This document shows positions 23,640 through 34,469 of a stretch of DNA of 64,000 nt, one piece after another. Made by a program: the position numbers and the translations under genes. Under the pieces are notes generated by a model. The model did not search any database, was not told the origin of the DNA, and worked only from the letters and a program-made list of their open reading frames with translations. This DNA is from Ophiura sarsii (taxonomy: Eukaryota > Echinodermata > Ophiuroidea > Amphilepidida > Ophiuridae): the NCBI GenBank assembly GCA_035610835.1, contig CM069445.1, positions 30,988,811 to 31,052,810 on the forward strand. The letters run 5' to 3'. The number at the start of each line of letters is the position of its first letter. The stretch's first letter is position 1.

Positions 23640-24900
23640 AGGAATGGTCAAATGGGGTCAAATTATGCCATCTGTCGATGGTTCTTAAACCAAACTGCCT
23701 CAACCTAGCTATTTTCAATGGTAGTTTCTGATACGTTAAATAAAGCGCTGAGCTCTCGCCAAGTGAATCCCATGTCACAAAAAGTTGACAAATCTTCCAT
23801 ATTGAAAACTTTGGTGCATCTGCTCAACGCAAACTTAATTACTTCACTAAGCACGTAATTTTGAGCTTGTCCCTTGCCATATCGAAACTTCTTTGATCAT
23901 CACTGCCAAGTGTGACAACTTAACTTACAATTACGCTCGGTATAGTGCAGTAAATAGTATAGGCTTCAATAAAATACCAAACACTTACAATTTAAAATTT
24001 GAGATAAACACGCGTTTTCCCAAATACAAATTACACTTTTAACAGAAAAGAATGCCACGCATTGACAAAATAGCCTGATTTAGGTCCATTTTACGTGGGT
24101 CGGTGTACTAAATTCAATGGCAAAATTTATGGAAGCGTCTGATCGAAAATTACGCTTACGTCAGAATACTAGACAAAATTCCTCAGAGATTGATGTAAAA
24201 TATAATATGATTGGTTGAAAGGAACTACACGCGTTTTTTCCTACCAATCAGGACTATTTTAGGCAAAATCTTGGCTCAGAGGATGTTTGGTCAGTGAATC
24301 AATACAACACAATACACATACAATACGACATCGATCCACATGCTTGGGTCGCGGAACTATCGCTACAGGGGTGTTAAAGTATATTACATTATCTATTCAG
24401 CTGTAGTTGGTCATATAAAAATGGTCACAATACCTCACGTTAATTGTTGTATTAACGTTTGACGTTGCAATATTAATGAATTGTTTTATTGCTTACAAAT
24501 AAATGTTTATGGTGAAATGTTCAAGCGGCATTAGTGTGTGTATTGTTTACTTCACCCCATTGAGTGCAATGGAAGAGTCCCAGAGTCCCGATAGTACACA
24601 GCGTGTGGTGAATTAGGATCACGAAGCATAGGTTGAGTTCATATGGGACTTTATGCGTTTAATACCCCTAAAGTTTTCAATATGAGCATTTGTATCGCAA
24701 CGGGCTCTACCACCTCGATTCACCGCCATTCCAGACAGATTTGTAGAGAGCACCACACCAAATCAATGCGCAATTCGTGTAATCCTGTAGTAGTTCCGGA
24801 AAAGCACGAAGACTAGGCTTGTAAATGTGAGGTTTTCGGGCAATTTGTTTCTCCGGGATGGTATGTTTGTATTTAAATGAACGAGTGGGACCTATATCCG
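23640..24900. other. Intronic stretch, nothing recognised
   Basis: No open frame with family signature, no clear terminal repeats and no tandem structure were seen. Confidence 0.4.
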
Positions 24901-24901
24901 T

Positions 24902-25786
24902 CCCAGCTGGCCATTTTAGGTTTTTTAAACGTTAAAAACACGTTTCAATTTGGTGGAAAAAAAACGTTTTAATATTACGTATTAAAAACGTATATGTGTG
25001 GAGTTTTTTATGGGTTTTAATAACGTTTCCATGTAACGTTTTGAAAACGTTAATATAACGTGAAAATAACCATATTTAAATGATTTAGTCTTGCAAGATG
25101 TTTCAAATACGTTTTAAAAACGTGTTTAAAACGATGTTTAAAACGATGTTAAACACGTTTTAAAAACGTTTCACAAACACGAAACCTAATTATAACCAAT
25201 TTAAAACGTTTTTGAAAACCTATATTAGATAATTGATAATTAATTGATAATTAACTGGCAATTTAAAGGCCAATTCAATAATTTGGCTTTTTATTAACAT
25301 TCTCCTACAAAATTGTTCATGTGTTTGTGAAGTAATGTTCTTATTTGCCATTTAATTATGAAATGATGCATGTAGCAGATCGAAAAACTATATGAAAGGA
25401 AATAAATATACAATCCATAGTGTTACCAAAACAATATAACCCAGGTAAGTGCGCATGCGTGTAATTGCCTTCGTTTTTAAAAAACGTTTTAAAAACGTTT
25501 TGTAAAAAACGAAACTTATGATCCAGGACCATAATATTTGGTTTAATTTAGGTTGTAATATAACGTTCTATAAACGTTTTGATTTCGTTTCAATCATGTG
25601 CTCGTTTATAAGTATTGTGACAACATTAATTTAACGTTTTTATAACGTTTTGATAAAACGATTTGCAATAAAAAAAATATGCTTTGTAACTGTAACGTTT
25701 TTAAGACATTTTAAAAACGTTTCAAAAAAACAAAACCTTATTAAACCCAATTCAAAACGTTTTGAAAACGTTTTGTGTTTACTGGG
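24902..25786. mobile_element. Element packed with AACGTTTTAAAACGTT palindromic motifs
   Basis: CCCAGCTGG at the left and its rough inverse TTTACTGGG at the right are possible short ends. Between them more than 20 near-copies of ACGTTTTAAAAACGTTT occur, concentrated in 24930-25220 and 25470-25770. No reading frame. Boundaries are approximate and no target duplication was identified. Confidence 0.55.
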
Positions 25787-26164
25787 GTTGCACCTACAAT
25801 GATAAAATACCTTATTTTTAATTTATCGACCTAAATAGTGCCCAGGGCGTAAGCACCTGCCTAAATGGTGAACAGGCATGCCAGAAAACGTGAAAAAGTG
25901 AGGGCGCTGTCTGCAGGTCCGTAGCGGAAAATTTAGCTTAATAACCCCTCATGAAACAAGGCTTAAATTAAAGTTGAGATGTTACTGAAAATGGTCATAG
26001 GTGACAAGTATGCAATAAATGTAACCGGAGGGTAGAAAAGGTGTCTTGAAATATGGCACTTTTACACGTATTTCAATGAGAAAGATATTTGGTGTGGTGC
26101 GCCCTTGTACCAGACAGATACTATGACTATACACAGCCTGTGTGACTGGGTCATTGACCGCGCA

Positions 26165-26813
26165 TCGATGTCAAAAGACCGATGAAATTTGTTCGATGAA
26201 ATTTGTTCGATAACATTTGTTCGATGACATCATGGACTTAGTCCATGATGTCATCATCGACGACTCGACGGACATTTCATCAACGACTTTTCATCGATGA
26301 AATTTACTTGGTAAAATTTACTCGATGTAATTAGTTCGATGTAATTTCATCGATGAAATTTACTCGATGAAATATTTTCGATGATATTTATTCGGTAAAA
26401 TTTACTCGATGTAATTTATTGGATGTAATATATTCGATGAAATTTACTCGATGACATATTTTCGATGACATTTATTCGATAAAATTTACTCGATGTAATT
26501 TATTCGATGTAATATATTCGATGTAATTTCCTCGATAAAATTTATACGATGAAATATTTTCGATGACATTGATTCGGTAAAATGTCTTCGATAACATTTC
26601 TTCGATGAAATTCAATCGGTAAAATGTATTCGATGGAAAATATACGATAAGATTTCTTCGACAACATTACATCAGTACTTAATATCGATGAAATCTCAAA
26701 AATCAGGTGAAAAAACGGTCGATGAAAGCTGTTCGAGCATAAATACGCGATGAAAAGATCAAATATTTTGATCACTCATTTTAATAGAAATGCGTTCCAT
26801 AAGATCTATCATT
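26165..26813 (-). repeat. ATCGA-type element with 15-bp tandem repeats (copy 2, inverted)
   Basis: This is the inverse of the element at 15306-15925. It starts at CAAAAGACCGATGAAAT, continues through degenerate TTTACTCGATGAAAT units, and ends with TTTTAATAGAAATGCGTTCC and AAGATCT. It joins the octamer-type repeat at the same sequence as copy 1. A local inverted duplication of the phrase CATGATGTCATC lies near 26225-26255. Confidence 0.8.
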
Positions 26814-27261
26814 GATCAATGTTAGGGCTGAATCGTATGGTTGTAATTATGCTAATGAGCTCATTTGCATATTTTGGTCAAATCTTTATTTTGGTTCTTA
26901 ATCATGAAAACAATGAGTGATACACTTCCAAATTGGCTAGAATGGTAAAACATGATCAGCTTTACCAATGGTCCAAGCTAGATCTCATTTATATTTGTGC
27001 TAATATGATAATTAGCTAATTTGCATATTTTGCTTGAATATTTGAATTGGCTGTAACTCTTTAATGCAAGGACTAATTCAATTAAATATAAATGTTCAAT
27101 GTATAGACTGACTTAACCTCTTACAAACTAGGATGGTTATACATGGCTAGATCTATCTTTGATTAATGTTAATGCTGATTCATATATGGTTGTATTTATG
27201 CGAATGAGCTTATTTGCATATTTTGGTCAAAATGTTGAATTAGCTATAACGCTTAAATTAA

Positions 27262-27885
27262 AGGGGCATTGAGAGATGCATCGATATACTATGAGAAAAT
27301 AACGTTAAGATAATCATCAACATAGCCCAAATCCAAAATATCATACAATTCCGACATCGCCTTCATGCCAAACTAAGCAAATAACTGCACTTCCGGGTTG
27401 AGATTTGCCGTGAAAGTCCGTGAGTAAAACTTTTCAGCACCTTAGTTTCGATATGATCATATCGAAACTAAGATAATAATAATGATAATAATGCATTTAT
27501 AATGCGCCATCTATCTAGACAACCTATTCCGAGGCGCAAACATCAAAACAAATAAAAAACAAACAGTTAAAATATAAAAACAAATACAAAGAAGTCAATC
27601 AGTCAAATCATAAGCAATCTTAAACAGATGAGTTTTTAAAGTCTTTTTGAAACCATCAAGTGAATCAAAGAATCGAAGATCTGAAGGAAGTGAGTTCCAC
27701 AGTTTAGGTGCACAAGCATAGAAAGCCCGGTCGCCATATTCAGGACATTTTATATGATAAACGGCGAATATTGGTAAACTGTTTCAGATGGTAGTAAGTA
27801 TGTGCCTTAGTATTACTTTGATGCAAAAAACCTGATTTCCAGGATAATTGAGGGCGCACTCCCATACGTATCTCTCAATGCCCCT
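27262..27885. mobile_element. TTAA-flanked TIR element inserted in the tandem repeat
   Basis: AGGGGCATTGAGAGAT at the left is exactly inverted at the right, and both ends abut TTAA (27258-27261 and 27886-27889). The element splits the repeat phrase GCTATAAC... / ...ACAACTAATT, so the insertion came after the array formed. A similar left end (TTAAAGGGGCACTAAGAGAT) occurs at about 49979. A LINE 3' fragment lies inside. Confidence 0.8.
27467..27745 (-). mobile_element. LINE 3' end remnant (CR1/L2-like) inside the TTAA element
   Basis: On the minus strand the frame reads Y-G-D-R-A-F-Y-A-C-A-P-K-L-W-N-S-L-P-S-D-L-R, then S-L-D-G-F-K-K-T-L-K-T-H-L-F. This is the typical C-terminus of CR1/L2-like reverse-transcriptase proteins. 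It is followed by a short 3' tail with GCGCATTATAAATGCATTAT and an ATT microsatellite. Only about 50 codons remain. Confidence 0.75.
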
Positions 27886-29209
27886 TTAAAGACAACAACT
27901 AATTTAATTAAATATAATCTTCATCAAATATACTGATTTAACCTCTACCAAAACTTGGATGGTTAGACATGACCAGACCTATCAGTGATCAATGCTAGGG
28001 CTTATTTATATGGTTGTTATTATGCAAATGAGCTCATTTGCATATTTTGGTCAAATCTTTGATCTGGTCTAAGCTAGATTCCATTAGCATTTGTGTAAAT
28101 ATAATAATTAGCTCATTTGCATATTTTAGTCAAATGTTGAATCAGCTATAACTCTTGAAGATAACAACTAATTCCATTAAATATAAATCTTCAACAAATA
28201 ATTTAACCTCTTCCAAACCTAGAATGGTTAGACATGTGATCAAAGCTAGGGCTTATTTATATTATTGTAATTATGCTAATAAGTTCATTTGCATATTTTG
28301 GTCAAATCTTTAATACACTTCCAAGTTAGCTTGTATTGTAGGACATGATTGGCTGCATCATTGGTCCAAGCTAGATCTCATTTGCATTTGTTTGAATTTG
28401 ATAATTAGCTCATTTGCATATTTTAGTCAAAATGTTGAATTAGCTATAACTCTGTAAGGGAACACCTCATTCAATTTAATATAATTATTCAACTAATAAA
28501 TAGGCCGAATTTAACTCTACCAAACTAAGATGGTTCGACATGACCAAATTTATTATTGATCAATGTTAGGGCTTTAGATGTAATTATTCTAATGTGCTAA
28601 TTTGCATATTTGGTCAAATCTTTGATTTGGCTCTTAATTTTGTAAACAATGGGTAATACACTTCCAAGTTAGCTACAGTGTGATAGGCCATGATCAGCTG
28701 TACCATTGGTCCAAGCTAGATCTCATTTGCATTTGTGTAAATATGATAATTAGCTCATTTGTATATTTAAGTCAAAATTTTGAATTAGCTATAACCTTGG
28801 CAACAACTTATTCAATTAATTATAACAACTAATAGACTGTTTAACATCTACCAAACTAGGATGTTTAGACATGACTAGATTTATTATTGATCTATGTTAG
28901 GGCTGATTTGTATGATTGTAATAATGTTAATGTCCTAATTTGCATATTTTGGAAAGATTTGGCTCTTAATCTTTAAAACAATGAGTGATACACTTCCAAG
29001 TTAGCTAGTATGAAGGGACATGATCGGCTGCACAATTGTTGTAAAGCTAGATCTCTTTGCATATGTGTATATGATAATTAGATAATTTGGATATTTTAGT
29101 CAAAAAAATTGAATTAGTTATAACTCCCTTAATGCAACAACCAATTCATTTAACTGTAACTCTAAAAATAACACTCAGTCTTCAACCAATAAGTTAAAGT
29201 CCAATTGGA

Positions 29210-29405
29210 ACTCACTTAGGTTACAGTTGTAACATGGGACCCTGCATAATTATGTTAACAAGGTTAAATGTCATCTTAGGCTGTGTTGTAAAATAGGCTG
29301 TTAAAGTACTCACTTAGGTTACAGTTGTAACATGGGACCCTGCATAATTATGTTAACAAGGTTAAATGTCATCTTAGGCTGTGTTGTAAAATAGGCTGTT
29401 AAAGT
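29210..29405 (+). repeat. Exact 98-bp tandem duplication
   Basis: 29210-29307 and 29308-29405 appear identical base for base, starting ACTCACTTAGGTTACAGTTG. This implies a recent duplication or an assembly artefact. Confidence 0.9.
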
Positions 29406-29489
29406 TGTTGCTAAAATGTGAAGTCCAATTGAAACTAAACTAAACTGAAAATCCATCATTCCAATTTCATCATGGCCAGATCTATTATG

Positions 29490-30056
29490 AGTCATTATTG
29501 TAGAATATGCTAAAGCTCCCTTTTACATGAAACCTGCAAAAATGTTGCGGTTCTGCATCATTGATGCCCTCGTTAAATGTTTCACTCACTGTGTTCCACC
29601 ATACATTGAGGAACTTCTTTTCACTTATATGCCTGGCAGGAGTGGGCTTTCGCTCAAGCTCTGACACTAGACTTCTTAGTATGCCTAAAACACGCCTTGT
29701 TTCCGCACGTAAAGGTTTCTCTGCCGCCGCTCCTATGCTCTGGAACAAGCTCCCACTTAATATCCGTCATGCTTCTGTTCCCCAGTTCAGAAAACTATTA
29801 AAAACACATCTTTTCTTGCGTAATTTGTAATCTGTTTGGTTGTTCTTTTCATTAACTTGTTTTAAATGTGTTTGTATTTTAAAAACTACATTGTGTATGT
29901 ATTTTTACTTTTTTACCATGTCATGTAAATTTACCTTTTACTGTGTATGTATTTTTACCTTTTACCTAGATTTAATTCTGTATGTATTTTATTCTGTAAA
30001 GCGCTGTGGTACTTCATTGTGTATTAAAGAGCGTTATATAAATGCCTTGTATATAT
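29490..30056 (+). mobile_element. LINE C-terminal and 3' tail remnant (CR1/L2-like)
   Basis: One frame gives C-V-P-P-Y-I-E-E-L-L (near 29595). After a frameshift the next gives G-F-R-S-S-S-D-T-R-L-L, P-K-T-R-L, F-S-A-A-A-P-M-L-W-N-K-L-P-L-N-I-R and F-R-K-L-L-K-T-H-L-F, then a stop near 29830. The 3' tail has AAGCGCTGTGGTAC and GCGTTATATAAATG, common in CR1/L2-like 3' ends, then an ATA/AAT microsatellite. The tail runs right up to the acceptor of the next proposed exon. Confidence 0.8.
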
Positions 30057-30074
30057 AATAATAATAATAATAAG
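30052..30074 (+). repeat. AAT microsatellite ending in the AG of a proposed 3' splice site
   Basis: ATAATAATAATAATAATAAG, the LINE tail microsatellite, supplies the AG directly before the candidate exon. No good polypyrimidine tract lies immediately upstream. Confidence 0.6.
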
Positions 30075-30176
30075 GCTATGCAACATGCCAAATACGACCC
30101 TAAACACTCTGCTCACCATCACTTAGTTGACGCAATGCTGCAATCCAAAACTGTTTATGAAGTGGCACTGGCCCAG
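30075..30176 (+). CDS. Kelch-like protein, candidate linker exon
   Basis: A 102-base stretch, open and in phase 0 at both ends, encodes A-M-Q-H-A-K-Y-D-P-K-H-S-A-H-H-H-L-V-D-A-M-L-Q-S-K and ends V-A-L-A-Q|GTTTTAG. The 119-base gap to the kelch exon would be a normal small intron ending CTTCCATAG. The length suits the BACK-to-propeller linker, and phase agreement with both neighbours supports it. Against it: the upstream acceptor is weak and the linker has no diagnostic motif. Without it the gene still joins in frame (5069 to 30296). Confidence 0.55.
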
Positions 30177-30295
30177 GTTTTAGTATGGCATGCATAAAAT
30201 ACTTTTAAAGGCTATATTATAATATGCTTGCACAGCATTTTGATAATTGAAATCGCACATCTCTTAAAGGTCATCAATGTTTATATCTTCCATAG

Positions 30296-31318
30296 GCCCA
30301 TGTGATATTGGCTGCTGATGACGTGGAGGAGCCTTGTTATTTCATATTCTATGATACGATGACCAGAAGATGGGAGACGCTTTCTAAGTTCACTTTGCCC
30401 CACTTAGCATCTTTGATTGTGGTTGATGAGACTTTGTATGCAGTAGGGGGTATTAAAGAGATTTACGAGAGGTGTCCATGTTCAGGTTATTGTGATAATT
30501 ATTCTAACAAGAAGGTGTGCAGTCCTGCTGTATTAAGTTATGATGCCGAGCTCAACGATTGGAAATCTCTACCATACATGAAGAAAGCACGCCACAGTTT
30601 ACTATTGGCACATATATCTGGTTTCATTTATGCCATTGGTGGATCCTATGTACTAGATGGTGATGAGAATATGTATGCTGATACAGTCGAACGCTTCAAC
30701 CTTGAGAAGAAGGAATGGGAGGATGTGCCTTCACTTCCAGAAGGTTTTATTTGGACATCAGCAGTTGCATTTCAAGGTAATCTCCTGGTGTGTGGAGTGT
30801 CACATGAAAATGAATCTTTCATCATGAAATGTAAGCATGTGATAGTGGTATACAAACCATATACTAATTCATGGGAAACAAAGCTAAGTGAGGAGCATTT
30901 ATGTATGCCGTTTACGAGATGCTACGAATACAGATCCAAGTACCCAGTACTTCTTGTTCATGAAGATGTATGCTACAGAGTATTGTACCAGGTAACACGA
31001 TCCAATGAATCATTCATCACAAAGACATATGTCAACAAGCTGAAGATGAAGTCTCTCAGGAATTCCACAATGGTTGTCATTGGAGAAGCTGCGAAACAAG
31101 ATCAGATACCTGCTAACGAGATGGGTGCCTTCCGTATCCAGGATGAAGTGTTTGTGAATATGAACAGATCAGTGTGTAAGACAGACTTGAGCATAAGCGC
31201 AGATCAGAGTACAGATGTGAATCTCAACCTATGGAAACAATTTGATGCGTCAGATGATAAGCATAGCAACTGTATATCGTTGACCATTAATAAAAAGAGA
31301 CTAACTTATCGTTATTAA
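30296..31318 (+). CDS. Kelch-like protein, kelch propeller exon (last coding exon)
   Basis: 340 codons plus TAA follow the acceptor CCATAG at 30295, phase 0. Kelch-type blades are seen: a first strand A-H-V-I-L-A-A-D-D, then Y-D-T-M-T-R-R-W and L-Y-A-V-G-G, then L-S-Y-D-A-E-L-N-D-W with A-R-H-S and I-Y-A-I-G-G, then V-E-R-F-N-L-E-K-K-E-W and N-L-L-V-C-G. After that come weaker blades with Y-K-P-Y-T-N-S-W. The last third has lost most glycine pairs, so the propeller is divergent, perhaps lineage-specific. The exon is intact with no internal stop, so the gene looks functional. A cysteine-rich insert (C-P-C-S-G-Y-C) sits in the first-second blade loop. Confidence 0.9.
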   Translation, partial: AHVILAADDVEEPCYFIFYDTMTRRWETLSKFTLPHLASLIVVDETLYAVGGIKEIYERCPCSGYCDNYSNKKVCSPAVLSYDAELNDWKSLPYMKKARHSLLLAHISGFIYAIGGSYVLDGDENMYADTVERFNLEKKEWEDVPSLPEGFIWTSAVAFQGNLLVCGVSHENESFIMKCKHVIVVYKPYTNSWETKLSEEHLCMPFTRCYEYRSKYPVLLVHEDVCYRVLYQVTRSNESFITKTYVNKLKMKSLRNSTMVVIGEAAKQDQIPANEMGAFRIQDEVFVNMNRSVCKTDLSISADQSTDVNLNLWKQFDASDDKHSNCISLTINKKRLTYRY

Positions 31319-31513
31319 GCAAACAATAACTGGTGAAAATCTTACGGGTTTGATGGAAAAGATTTCTTGTAGTATCTTGAAGAACTGGATGTTTAAACTG
31401 TATATCACAGTATATATCTAATCTAATTCAACTTGTTAGGTAAAAAAACCAAGTTTGTCTGAGAAGAAACTTGAAAAAAGGCTATGCAAAATGCAATTTT
31501 TCTTCTTTTTTAC

Positions 31514-31519
31514 ATTAAA
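31514..31519 (+). terminator. Possible ATTAAA polyadenylation signal of the kelch gene
   Basis: ATTAAA lies 196 bases after the stop codon. No AATAAA was found between the stop and this point, and a GT-rich stretch (GGGCTCTGTGAGTGTG) follows. Position and form are plausible but unproven. Confidence 0.3.
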
Positions 31520-31789
31520 TGGGCTCTGTGAGTGTGAAGTAAGAAAATTAAGCTGATATGGTACTTCACAATGCGAAATTAAAATTTGAAGTAGCATACA
31601 TGTAGTCAGGGGCGTCATATGGGTGGGGGACAGGGGGACACGTCCCCCTCACTTTTCAAAGTGGGGGGGGGACATAATAGCAGATGTCCCCCCCACTTTT
31701 TTGAATAACCCTGAGGCTGAAAATGTCTAGTTGCGATGATGATGATGAGTGATGATGATGCCCCCTCAAAAGAAGCAATTTTTTGCGCG

Positions 31790-32240
31790 GATTAGTTTCA
31801 ATGTTTAATTATTCAAGCTTAACAACATGGTTTCAGGAACGTTTTCTGGACCATTTTAGTAAAAAACACACCATTTTTGCCCGCTTCGTGCGAATTGGCA
31901 ATGTTTCTTTATTGAAGTTATAAAAAGATGGCTTAAGGAACGTTTTTCTGGACCATAAAAAACTGACAGTTTAAACATGATGGCTCAGGAACATTTTTCT
32001 GGAGCTTTTTAGTGTTAAAATAGCCATATTTTTTTCGCACTTTGCGCGAAATGGTTTCAATGTTTATTCAGGCTTATAAAATAACGTTTTCTGGTCCATT
32101 TTTGCACGTTTCGAGCGAATTAGTTTCATTGTATTATTTCAAACTTAAACAAAATGGCTTCATGAACGTTTTTCCGGACCAATTTATTGTTAAATAACCA
32201 GTTTTTTTGTGCGCTACGCACAAATTATTATTTTCAATGT
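31790..32240 (+). repeat. GCGC-type degenerate sub-repeats (left block)
   Basis: Units of roughly 100 bases share TATTCAAGCTTAACAACATG, GGAACGTTTTTCTGGACC, a TTTTAGTGTTAAAA phrase and a 'TTTTTGCGCGCTTCG' palindrome-like core, in that order. Confidence 0.75.
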
Positions 32241-32668
32241 TTTATTATTTGGCCATGCGTTTTAAGTTGGGCCGGTCTCGTGTGACGAACTTAAAATTGG
32301 TGAATATCGCGTGTATTTTCATTTGAATGGCGATAACTTTTCTATACTAGGCAATACCCCCACAAAAGTATACATTTTCTTGATTAAAATTGTCTTAGGA
32401 GTTCAAAAATGCACTTAAAATTAACATAGGATGAACCCCTAGAAGGTTATGAATTTGAAAAGGTCAACAATTTATGAAAAAAATCTGCTGAGAAAAAAAA
32501 AATATGAAAAAAATTCTGCATACCCTACAAGGTTAATTATTGCAGATTTGAATTCCTGACAGTTAAAGCTTTCCAAGCATATATAACTTTCTATATCTAG
32601 GTAATGTTTACAGTATTTTGCACCGGGCTGGAAAAAATGTCATTTTGCGAAGAAAAAAATCTGACATA

Positions 32669-33970
32669 CGAGGGGCAGTCAATAAATAATGAAAGTGATC
32701 ATGGTATGGGATGCATGAGTGATTCTATTGAGGGGATAATGTGATCAATACAAAGTATGAACCTTTGTCTTTCAAACAATACACTTTTGGATTTTTAAAT
32801 GTGAACTATGACTTCATAGCACTGTCTCAAAGTAAGTACACTTGGGACACTGCTAAATCAGTTATTTGGCGGGAAATTTGAATTGTTTTTATGAAACACG
32901 TGGTAAGAAGATTGCATAACATGACATCAGAAGCAGGTAAATCCCAATTTTTTTTTTCCGCATAAATATGATACTAAAGACAATAACCTTAATCCCTGTG
33001 TAATTTGGAATGTGTAGTATAAGAGGAAAAAGTAAGGAGAAGCAATTGAATAAAAGGTATACAAATATCAGTATTTCACTAATATGGCGGAAAATCAAAC
33101 AATGAAGGAAACATTCAAGCAATTAACCAGTTTGGAAGATTCCATATGATAGTTAACTAATTATCTGAACTTATTCGCATGAAACCTGCAGAAAAAATGC
33201 GCATGCGCAGACGGCAGATAATTTTGAAACGGCCCAAAATGGCTAAAATCATGAAATTTACCAGATAAAAGCTTACTATGCCTTCAAATTCTAATCAGAA
33301 ATAATGAAAAATGTTTAAATCAATGTGTAAACATATTGTGATAGTCAAAATGAAGATATACAGGAATGTATCAATCAAAGATGGCTGCCACAACCTCTCT
33401 TATTACTGTTATCTTTAGAGCTACTAGATGTATTGTGTAAGTAATCGTCATATAATTTCAATGGTTTGAGGAAATTTTATGAACAGCTCCTTTTGAAATC
33501 CCCACTATTATTGCTTTACATCCCACAACAATTTATTAAATTATAATCCCTCTATTGTTCTTTATCCTTTGTTGTTTTCTAAGGTATATTATTGTGGATT
33601 TTGCTAAATAAAAGCGTATTTGAGATGGTCCCTTCTTGTTCGTATTAAAGCATTCAGATCTAAAAAAGAGTGTCAAACAGAGATTAGTGTGTATTCTAAC
33701 TATGTGCTAAGTGTTATCTGTTTTTATGCTTGCATTGCCGAGATATACGCAAATGTATCAATCAACCCATATTCAACATATTATATACATATCCAGCCAA
33801 ATAATTGGCAGATTTCAGTCAGTGTCTGAAACCTATTGTGTTTATGTTAATGACGTTACATAACCAAAGGTATCTAACAATCCAAAAGTGTATTGTTTGA
33901 AAGACAAAGGTTCATACTTTGTATTGATCACATTATCCCCTCAATACCATGATCACTTTGCCTAACCGTA
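32669..33970. mobile_element. Nested TIR element (mariner-type ends)
   Basis: The left arm (about 32690-32793) and right arm (about 33892-33960) are near-exact inverses over some 75 bases, including GAACCTTTGTCTTTCAAACA and GGGGATAATGTGATCAATAC. The left arm has a ~25-base insertion relative to the right. The outer left end, ACGAGGGGCAGTCAATAAAT, is mariner-like; the right end is poorly conserved. No reading frame. Confidence 0.7.
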
Positions 33971-34469
33971 TGTGCTGGTAAAAGACGCTGCGTCGGTACA
34001 TATCCATCCAGTCATACACATGTAGTTCTTCAATGCATTGCGGGTCTGTAATTATTGATTAATTCTTTATTAATTAAGGTGATTACCCATTATTAAACAT
34101 CTAAATTATTCAAATCAGTTTATTTACCAGAGTTTATGTACTTAGATGCAACAATTTCATTCCATAAACATGATTTAACTCAATTGCACTGAACTGTACT
34201 GTAGATGCCAAATTTGCTGCGCCGGACTCTCCTGCGCCGGACTCTCCTCCACCCCTGATGTTGGTTAATTAGCCTTTAATTAACAAAAAATGACAAAATG
34301 TTAACACATGCTAATACTTTTATCTTCTTGCCCTGCATAAGAGCTTTATTTTGATACCAAATTTAGCTATGTAGGTGGTATCTTTATACAAGAAATTGAA
34401 TAGACAATGTCATTTTTGATGTGCCGATGTCACAACTCCACCTTTTTGCAGGCCCAGTTCAAAATGCAT

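Larger units (their letters stand above)
26814..29175 (+). repeat. Degenerate ~330-bp tandem repeats with ATTTGCAT octamers
   Basis: About six full or partial units are present. Landmarks are GCTAATGAGCTCATTTGCAT, ACACTTCCAAGTTAGCTAG, TGGTCCAAGCTAGATCTCAT, GATAATTAGCTCATTTGCAT, GAATTAGCTATAACTCT and ACTAGGATGGTTAGACATGA. At least ten exact ATTTGCAT octamers (POU-domain sites) occur. At 28022-28043 two octamers face each other in a perfect 22-bp palindrome. The array is interrupted at 27262-27885 by a TTAA-flanked element. Confidence 0.85.
3351..31318 (+). other. BTB-BACK-kelch gene (multi-exon gene span)
   Basis: The coding parts are 3379-3978, 4812-5069, probably 30075-30176, and 30296-31318. 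All junctions are phase 0, so the reading frame stays open with or without the small third exon. The predicted protein is about 660 residues: BTB (about 15-125), BACK (about 130-275), a linker, then a kelch-type beta-propeller of about 340 residues. This matches the usual 550-650 residue kelch-like (KLHL) architecture. In that family, BTB-BACK binds Cullin-3 and the propeller binds the substrate. I could not assign a specific KLHL orthologue. The intron at 5070-30074 is very long and repeat-filled. The family call rests on domain order and motifs; Cullin-3 function is inferred from family knowledge. Confidence 0.88.
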
